Assembly: GCA_015069195.1 (NCBI GenBank)
Contig: SVJA01000003.1
Span: 1-64,000, forward strand
Direction: 5' to 3'
Length of the DNA: 64,000 nucleotides
From: Oscillospiraceae bacterium
GTDB taxonomy: Bacteria > Bacillota > Clostridia > UBA1212
The notes under the pieces were generated by a model. That model did not search any database and was not told where the DNA came from. It saw only the letters and a list, made by a program, of their open reading frames with translations. Below, one piece after another: positions 58,571 to 64,000 of the stretch. Each line of letters begins with the position of its first letter. Within the stretch, counting starts at the first letter, position 1. The translations under genes and the position numbers were made by a program.

Positions 58571-60088
58571 ATGGAAGAAGACAATGGATATATAATAGAG
58601 CCTGAGTTTTTAACGGAAACGGATAAACCGAAAGATATTGGAATTAATACGCCGGAACATACTGAAGATGCTATTTCCTTTGATGACGAGGATGAGGATT
58701 TTGCCGAGGAAGGTGTATATACTGACGGTTTCGGCAATGTTACAGATGAAGATTATGATAATGAATATGACAAAAGCTCTATGCGTGTCTTTTATGTAAT
58801 TGCTGTAACTGCCGTATGTATTTTTTTGCTCATAACCGGTCTGATAGTTGCTGACAGATATTTTCCTGATTTTTTGAATTTCGGAAATCGTAACGGTGAT
58901 TCTCATGTGGGTGTTGTTCCGTCTTTAAATAATCCGGACAAGGAAAATGACAAAAACAATTCAAATGATGCGTCGTCAGATGCTGAGAACCAGACTTCGA
59001 AGCCTACGCCGATTCCGACATCTCCCACGGATGATACTATTGTAAGTGAAGATGTCGAAGAAAATAAGACGGATACACTCGTTGACGGCGTTACGAAATT
59101 GTCGGTGACTGAAATTTATGCGTCATGTGTAGACAGCGTTGTAGGTATAACCACTGAAGGTAAGACGACAAATATTTTCGGACAGGTGAGTAACAATGCC
59201 AGCTCCGGTACGGGTATAATTTATTCTTCTGACGGATATGTTCTGACGAATTACCATGTTGTCGAGTCCGGTTCTTCGCATACCGTCACTCTGTACAACG
59301 GAAGGTCATACAAAGCTAAATTGGTAGGGTATGAGGCTGCTAATGATATAGCGTTGCTTAAAATAGATGCGACCGGTCTGAAAAATGCCGTTATAGGTGA
59401 TTCTGATAAGATTTCAGTAGGAGAGGATATTATTGTCATAGGTAATCCCCTCGGTGAATTGACTTATACTTTGACTAGAGGTGTTGTCAGCGCGCTTAAC
59501 CGAGTGATAAATACCGACTCCAATCCTAAAAACATGTTCCAGATTGATGCAGCAGTAAATTCAGGTAATTCAGGCGGTCCTGCTTTTGATGCATGCGGTC
59601 GTGTGGTAGGTATAGTGACTGCTAAGTATTCGTCGGATACGGTTGAAGGAATAGGTTTTTGTATACCGATAAATGAAGCAATCAGAATTGCCGATGAACT
59701 TAAAGACCACGGTTATGTGAGAGGTAAGTCCGGACTTGAAATTTGTGCAACCGACAGTTACCTGACATACGGAAACGGTTGGTTCAGCAGTTATGCTATA
59801 TACGGCGCAAAAGTAACTTATATTAAAGGCGGTGGAGCATCTGATAAAGCCGGAATGGTTGCTACCGATATGATTGTGGAGGCAAACGGCACTGCGATAT
59901 CTTCTGTTGCGGAGTTGCAGAATGCACTCAAAAAATGTTCCATTGGTGATACAATAAGAATTGTTGCATATCACAGTGATGACGGCAGGAATTTTGATAA
60001 GAAAACTTATATGGTTACGCTGGGTGAGTATTCTCCTTTAAAGGTGCCGTCAGATTACAGCGCGGAAAGATATGGTTCGATTATATAG
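58571..60088 (+). CDS. htrA: HtrA/DegP-like membrane serine protease
   Basis: 505 residues from ATG 58571 (TTGGAG 8 bases upstream). An acidic cytoplasmic N-terminus (about 70 residues), a membrane anchor at about 73-98, a Ser/Asp/Pro linker, then a trypsin-like domain with His in NYHVVES, Asp in NDIALLKID and Ser in NSGNSGGPAF, and a PDZ domain (about 400-490). A surface quality-control protease, typically induced by envelope stress. Confidence 0.92.
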   Translation: MEEDNGYIIEPEFLTETDKPKDIGINTPEHTEDAISFDDEDEDFAEEGVYTDGFGNVTDEDYDNEYDKSSMRVFYVIAVTAVCIFLLITGLIVADRYFPDFLNFGNRNGDSHVGVVPSLNNPDKENDKNNSNDASSDAENQTSKPTPIPTSPTDDTIVSEDVEENKTDTLVDGVTKLSVTEIYASCVDSVVGITTEGKTTNIFGQVSNNASSGTGIIYSSDGYVLTNYHVVESGSSHTVTLYNGRSYKAKLVGYEAANDIALLKIDATGLKNAVIGDSDKISVGEDIIVIGNPLGELTYTLTRGVVSALNRVINTDSNPKNMFQIDAAVNSGNSGGPAFDACGRVVGIVTAKYSSDTVEGIGFCIPINEAIRIADELKDHGYVRGKSGLEICATDSYLTYGNGWFSSYAIYGAKVTYIKGGGASDKAGMVATDMIVEANGTAISSVAELQNALKKCSIGDTIRIVAYHSDDGRNFDKKTYMVTLGEYSPLKVPSDYSAERYGSII

Positions 60089-60090
60089 GC

Positions 60091-60119
60091 TTGACAGGTT
60101 TTGGCGGTTTATGTATAAT
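60091..60119 (+). promoter_or_regulatory. Consensus promoter of tRNA-Val
   Basis: TTGACA at 60091-60096, 17 bases, TATAAT at 60114-60119: a perfect sigma-A consensus, starting two bases after the htrA stop. Confidence 0.85.
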
Positions 60120-60136
60120 TTCAACGACTTGTTTAT

Positions 60137-60209
60137 GGGCTGTTAGCTCAGCTGGTAGAGCATCTGCTTGACGTGCAGAGGGTCAGGGATTCGAGTTCCT
60201 TACAGCCCA
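60137..60209 (+). tRNA. tRNA-Val (anticodon GAC)
   Basis: 73 bases forming a normal cloverleaf: acceptor GGGCTGT/ACAGCCC, D-loop AGCTCAGCTGGTAGAGC, anticodon stem TCTGC/GCAGA with loop TTGACGT, T-arm GGATTCGAGTTCC. The 3' CCA is not encoded. It is a single tRNA with its own promoter and terminator. Confidence 0.95.
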
Positions 60210-60213
60210 TTCT

Positions 60214-60260
60214 AAAAAAACCGTTTTCTGCGTAATATATTCGCAGACAGCGGTTTTTTT
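60214..60260 (+). terminator. Terminator of tRNA-Val
   Basis: A7CCG (60214-60223) pairs with CGGT7 (60251-60260), with CTGCG/CGCAG nested inside; the T-run gives termination. Confidence 0.85.
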
Positions 60261-60348
60261 GTTTGATGAGACCAAGCTTTCATATGGACAAATGCGTGGA
60301 TAAGTTCTATAATACAATGTATGTTTTGATTTTCGGAGGTGAGACTGC

Positions 60349-62289
60349 GTGAAAAGAAGAGATGTATCAAAATATTATCATGATATTGATGAAGAGAATA
60401 ACGGCGAGGATTCGCCATATGATTTTACTGCAGTTGATCTTCGCGGAGAGAATCATGCAAATGAGTCGTTTTATGATTTGGACGGACTTTCTTTTGATGA
60501 TGATTCCTATGGTGATTTGCCGTTTGACGATGATTTGGAATTGGTAGAGGAGGATTTTTCGTTTCGCAAAGTTCTTGATGATTTAGAAGATGATGAGCCG
60601 GAAAGCGTACCCGATGAGGACTATTACGAATTGGATGACGAAAAATTCGTATTGGAAAAACCGGCTGACGCTCCTGATTTTACGGAAGAGTTTTTAGAAG
60701 ATGATGAGCCGGAACAGGATATAGCACCTAAAAAACTTTTTAGTAAGAGGAACAAAGAAGAAGACTTACCGGTTATTCCCGCGACACCGGTTGTGTCTAC
60801 CGTTAAGACTGGTACTGTAGCAGGTGCAACTGCAAGTACGTCTGCTTCGAAAAGGATTGTACCTAAAGTACGCAATTCTGCGCTTCAGCCTCTGCTTGTT
60901 ATAAACCGTTCCAAACATTCATTTGATCAAAATAAGAAGACTGTTTCAGAGAATATGCAGGTAACTGATTTCGATGATTTTGATGAGGTAAGTTCAATTG
61001 GCTTTGATGACGGAGATATAGAGGATATGAGCCACAGTATTGATTCGGAGGAGATTCCGGAAGAGGATATTACGACAGATGATTTTGATACGGAAACTTT
61101 TGCCGCTGAAGATATTGAAAATGTAAGTGCGGAAGAAATTGTTGATCAGGAAGCCAGTGTTGAGGATGCAGAAGGGGAAGATATTTCTGTTGCAGATACT
61201 TTTGACGCAGAAACTGTGATACCTCCGGATATTTCGGATGACACAGAACCTGAGATTTCGATTGGCACTGAGACGGAAACTGAAGAATCTGCGGAGAATC
61301 ATGAAGATTCTACGGAGGAGGTTTCTTTGGAGGAGGCTTCGGAAGAGCCTGCTGACGAAAGTATTTCCGAGGAAATTCCTAAGAAAAACGGTCGCATATT
61401 TTTTGATGATTTCGAAGATGATGACGATGTTTTCAAAGATGATGATAAGCCGATATTTGAACCTCATACAGTGCAGGCTATAGATGTTACCAAACGTGCG
61501 GCGGATGCGCTTGAGAGTGCGGAAGAAGACTATCATGAAGACGATGTAGTAGAATCCGATACTGACGAAAATGATAGTGCAGAAGATAGTGTGACAGAAG
61601 ATATTGATGTTCCGGAAGAAACTTCTGCGAAAAAATCTATAGATACGAGAATAAAAGAGCTTAAGATGGCTCGTAAAAAGAAAAAACGCCAGAAGAAGGT
61701 AAAGAATTTTGTCAAGGAGATATTCGGTTGGGTCGGATTGGTGTTTGCGGCGTTCTTTATTGCTATTGTCATAAATCTGTATGTCGCAAGACCGAGCGTT
61801 GTTTCAGGTCGATCTATGATGCCGACTTTGACTAATGGTGATACGATAATCATCTCGAAAGTTCCGTATATGCTCGGAGAGGTCGAATACGGCGACATAG
61901 TTGTTATAGACAGACAGGTTGAACGTGAGAGAACATTTACCGTAGAAGTTGTAGAATCACTTAAGTATAATGTTCTTACACAATCTTTGTTTGATGAGAA
62001 TGAGTTAAATGAAGATATATTCTGGGTGAAAAGAATAATAGGACTTCCCGGTGATGTTATAGAGTTTTACGAGGGTAAAGTTTATCGAAACGGCGAGTTG
62101 CTTGACGAGGGATATATATTTACTCAAGATGTTGAGAGTTACCCCAATGGTGAGCAGTTTGTTGTACAAGAGGGTTGTGTGTTTGTTATGGGTGACAACC
62201 GTAACGAGAGCCTTGACAGTCGCAGTCTTGCCATGCATGATGAGCAAATCGCTATGGATCACATTGTCGGAAAATTGATAAGTAAATAG
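60349..62289 (+). CDS. Signal peptidase I with a very long acidic N-terminal extension
   Basis: 646 residues from GTG 60349 (CGGAGGTG upstream). The C-terminal 190 residues are a type I signal peptidase: TM anchor about 454-478, catalytic Ser489 in SGRSMMPT, Lys561 in WVKRIIGLPGD and MGDNRNESLDSR. Residues 1-440 form an Asp/Glu-rich, low-complexity, presumably disordered cytoplasmic region, then a basic stretch (MARKKKKRQKKVK) before the membrane. Most SipS-type enzymes are about 180-200 residues. The frame is intact. Confidence 0.93.
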   Translation: MKRRDVSKYYHDIDEENNGEDSPYDFTAVDLRGENHANESFYDLDGLSFDDDSYGDLPFDDDLELVEEDFSFRKVLDDLEDDEPESVPDEDYYELDDEKFVLEKPADAPDFTEEFLEDDEPEQDIAPKKLFSKRNKEEDLPVIPATPVVSTVKTGTVAGATASTSASKRIVPKVRNSALQPLLVINRSKHSFDQNKKTVSENMQVTDFDDFDEVSSIGFDDGDIEDMSHSIDSEEIPEEDITTDDFDTETFAAEDIENVSAEEIVDQEASVEDAEGEDISVADTFDAETVIPPDISDDTEPEISIGTETETEESAENHEDSTEEVSLEEASEEPADESISEEIPKKNGRIFFDDFEDDDDVFKDDDKPIFEPHTVQAIDVTKRAADALESAEEDYHEDDVVESDTDENDSAEDSVTEDIDVPEETSAKKSIDTRIKELKMARKKKKRQKKVKNFVKEIFGWVGLVFAAFFIAIVINLYVARPSVVSGRSMMPTLTNGDTIIISKVPYMLGEVEYGDIVVIDRQVERERTFTVEVVESLKYNVLTQSLFDENELNEDIFWVKRIIGLPGDVIEFYEGKVYRNGELLDEGYIFTQDVESYPNGEQFVVQEGCVFVMGDNRNESLDSRSLAMHDEQIAMDHIVGKLISK

Positions 62290-62303
62290 ATTTTCGTAAG
62301 TAT

Positions 62304-62337
62304 AAAAAAGAAGCTCTTTGAAAGGGGCTTCTTTTTT
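62304..62337. terminator. Bidirectional terminator between the signal peptidase and glycosyltransferase genes
   Basis: Arms AAAAAAGAAGC (62304-62314) and GCTTCTTTTTT (62327-62337), 11 base pairs, T-rich on both strands. Confidence 0.85.
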
Positions 62338-63541
62338 AATCAGCAAACAGAAGTTTTAAATATTTATCGGTCATAACAGAGCAGTCGTACAGCGCGACTG
62401 CTTTTTTTCTGCAGTCAAGTCCTATATCGGTTGTGCTTTTCTTATCGATTAAAATGCCGATAGCATCTATAATTTCTTCGTGATTCTGAGGGTTTACGAT
62501 TATACCGACTTCGTTTGAAACAGCTTCGGGGCTTCCGCAAAGAGATGAACTGATTACGGGTGTACCACACGCAAGAGCTTCCGGTACTACGAGCGGGAAG
62601 TTGTCTTCAAGAGATGCATTTATGAAAATATCTGCGGCGGAGTAAATTCCGACCATGTCTTCAAGATTCTCTGTTCTCGGTATTACCGTAAGATTGTCGC
62701 ACAAAGCTGAGGAGCTGTCTATACCCGCACCGACGGTAACGAATTCATATTGTGGAAGTTTTTTTGCTAATTCTAAAAATAGATTCCATTGCTTTCGACC
62801 ATCCCAGATGCTTGCTACACCGAGAATAATTTTTTTACCGTTATTTAAGCCGTACTTGTTTTTTACATTTTCTGTTTCTATGGCATCTGTCGGTATGAAT
62901 TTTCTCGTATCAATTCCGTTATTTATGATATGAATAGGATTGTTTCCGATAAAAGAACCTCTTGCGAGCTCTGCAAGCCATTTTGATGGACTTATAAATG
63001 TTATATCGTTGCGATGGCAAAAAAGTGCCTTTTTGTGGTTATATTCCTTGTTTGATGTATCAATGAGTGTCTTAGGGTATTCGTTTTTACAGGTTTTACA
63101 ATTTTTACATTGACTTTGGTATTTTTTACAATCTGTTTTTGAAAAATATGCACAACCGCCCGTGAACGGCCAACAATCATGTAGTGTCCAGAAAATTTTT
63201 GCACTGCAGTTATTTAAATAATCAAAAAGTATATCGAGATTGATATAATAACCATGTATATTATGCAAGAGAATTACATCGGGATTTATTTCTTTAAGCC
63301 TGCCCACAAGCTTTTTTGTGGCTTGTTTGCTTCCGTGCCCGTTTTTTCCGAGTCTTGCCATGGCGGCATGTGTATAGGTGTCAAGAGGGGAGCCTGTCTT
63401 TTCACAATTTTCGTAATCCTTTGTTTTCCGACCGCAAAAAAGCAGTGCATCATGACCTGCTGCCAATGATGCCTGCTGAATTGACATAGCTATATTACCT
63501 GTACTTCCGTAATCGGAAACATTTATCTGGACTAATTTCAC
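62336..63541 (-). CDS. Glycosyltransferase family 4
   Basis: 401 residues from GTG 63541, overlapping the upstream stop (GTGA). N-terminal VSDYGSTGNIAMSIQ, HNIHGYYINLDIL and LHDCWPFTGGC, then a Cys-rich segment (CKKYQSQCKNCKTC) often seen in such enzymes; C-terminal ILGVASIWDGRKQW and ASLEDNFPLVVPEALACGTPV. Resembles WcaC/colanic-acid-like or galactosyltransferase enzymes of exopolysaccharide loci. The operon continues beyond the right edge. Confidence 0.88.
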   Translation of the reverse strand: MKLVQINVSDYGSTGNIAMSIQQASLAAGHDALLFCGRKTKDYENCEKTGSPLDTYTHAAMARLGKNGHGSKQATKKLVGRLKEINPDVILLHNIHGYYINLDILFDYLNNCSAKIFWTLHDCWPFTGGCAYFSKTDCKKYQSQCKNCKTCKNEYPKTLIDTSNKEYNHKKALFCHRNDITFISPSKWLAELARGSFIGNNPIHIINNGIDTRKFIPTDAIETENVKNKYGLNNGKKIILGVASIWDGRKQWNLFLELAKKLPQYEFVTVGAGIDSSSALCDNLTVIPRTENLEDMVGIYSAADIFINASLEDNFPLVVPEALACGTPVISSSLCGSPEAVSNEVGIIVNPQNHEEIIDAIGILIDKKSTTDIGLDCRKKAVALYDCSVMTDKYLKLLFAD

Positions 63542-64000
63542 TTATTGCTCCACTCCGCAAGTTCGTTTCGGATATATTCGAGTTCAAGAAGTTTAGCTTT
63601 AACTTCTTCGACTCCCAAAAGTTCTGTATTGTTCGAGTTAAACTCTGTAAGGTTTGACCGTTTAACGTCACCTTTGACCACGTATTTGTCATAGTTGAGG
63701 TCACGTGCGTCGGCGGGAACACGGTAGAACTTTCCACAGTCGATTGAGTTTGCACATTCTTCGTTTGTGAGAAGTGTTTCGTACATTTTCTCACCGTGTC
63801 GTATACCGATAACTTTTATTTCGTTGTCTGCGTGGAAAAGTTCTTTTACAGCCTGCGCCAATACTTCGATGGTGCAAGCAGGTGCTTTCTGAACCATAAT
63901 ATCGCCTGTTTGGGCATTTTCAAAAGCGTAAAGAACTAATTCTACTGCTTCTTCCAAACTCATGATAAAACGTGTCATTTTAGGCTCTGTAACGGTGAGC
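63538..64000 (-). CDS. CapE/FnlA-type UDP-GlcNAc dehydratase/epimerase, C-terminal part
   Basis: The frame runs from the right edge with no start in the window; 153 complete codons plus stop are visible. LTVTEPKMTRFIMSLEEAV, VQKAPACTIEVLAQA, GIRHGEKMYETLL and the C-terminal FYRVPADARDLNYDKY match the end of CapE/FnlA/WbjB, which starts UDP-L-FucNAc-type sugar synthesis. The catalytic Rossmann part lies outside. Translationally coupled to the glycosyltransferase. Confidence 0.85.
   Translation of the reverse strand, partial: LTVTEPKMTRFIMSLEEAVELVLYAFENAQTGDIMVQKAPACTIEVLAQAVKELFHADNEIKVIGIRHGEKMYETLLTNEECANSIDCGKFYRVPADARDLNYDKYVVKGDVKRSNLTEFNSNNTELLGVEEVKAKLLELEYIRNELAEWSNK

Overview
The window looks like chromosome of a low-GC Gram-positive anaerobe of the class Clostridia, probably in or near Oscillospiraceae/Ruminococcaceae. 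The pointers are AGGAGG-type ribosome binding sites, frequent TTG/GTG starts, a T-box leader, GerM-, YabE-, YitT- and YwlE-type proteins, choline-binding-like repeats, DUF6273 proteins and a holin-like small toxin. The species is not determined.

Layout. (1) 1-6706, minus: the N-terminal 2235 codons of a giant secreted protein, a C39-like cysteine peptidase domain followed by InlB-B-like repeats that include an exact 738-bp superrepeat; it runs off the left edge. (2) 7029-16318, plus: housekeeping genes ybaB-recR-prfA-sua5-ywlE, a GerM-like lipoprotein, then ddl-murI, an ArgRS-like orphan, a nucleotidyltransferase-like protein and an MGMT-like protein. (3) 16311-32393, plus: a probably acquired surface-polysaccharide cluster (six glycosyltransferases, two hexapeptide acetyltransferases, Wzy, Wzx, LicD) that also encodes a 1910-residue phosphodiester-glycosidase protein with cell-wall-binding repeats. 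A transposase-like tail marks its left edge. (4) 32778-35662, minus: a TIM-barrel/acyl-CoA synthetase fusion behind a T-box whose best specifier reading is CUC (Leu). (5) 35771-44039: mixed genes (Pr6Pr, HAD phosphatase, uridine kinase-like, MntP, radical SAM, YfhO, YitT), with a phased operator-like array at 37187-37284. (6) 44204-53506, plus: tatD-yabE-ksgA (synteny as in Bacillus), a ROK kinase, deoC, and potA-potB-potCD behind a long structured leader. (7) 53579-62289: two DUF6273 proteins flanking a type I toxin-antitoxin-like locus, an M29 aminopeptidase, HtrA, tRNA-Val and a signal peptidase I with a roughly 450-residue acidic extension. (8) 62336-64000, minus: a glycosyltransferase and the end of a CapE/FnlA-type sugar-nucleotide enzyme, the edge of a second polysaccharide locus.

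The most unusual signal is a family of perfect palindromes with unrelated sequences. Some are intergenic (7494, 11877, 43482, 47084, 54906). Two dense blocks lie in frame inside coding sequences (14099-14275, four hairpins; 42007-42187, six hairpins). They look like a palindrome-generating or palindrome-inserting process that tolerates coding DNA. Other leads are the Leu-type T-box on an acyl-CoA synthetase (possible leucine synthesis from isovalerate), the structured leader before the polyamine transporter, and the antisense toxin locus. All calls come from reading the sequence; no database search was run.
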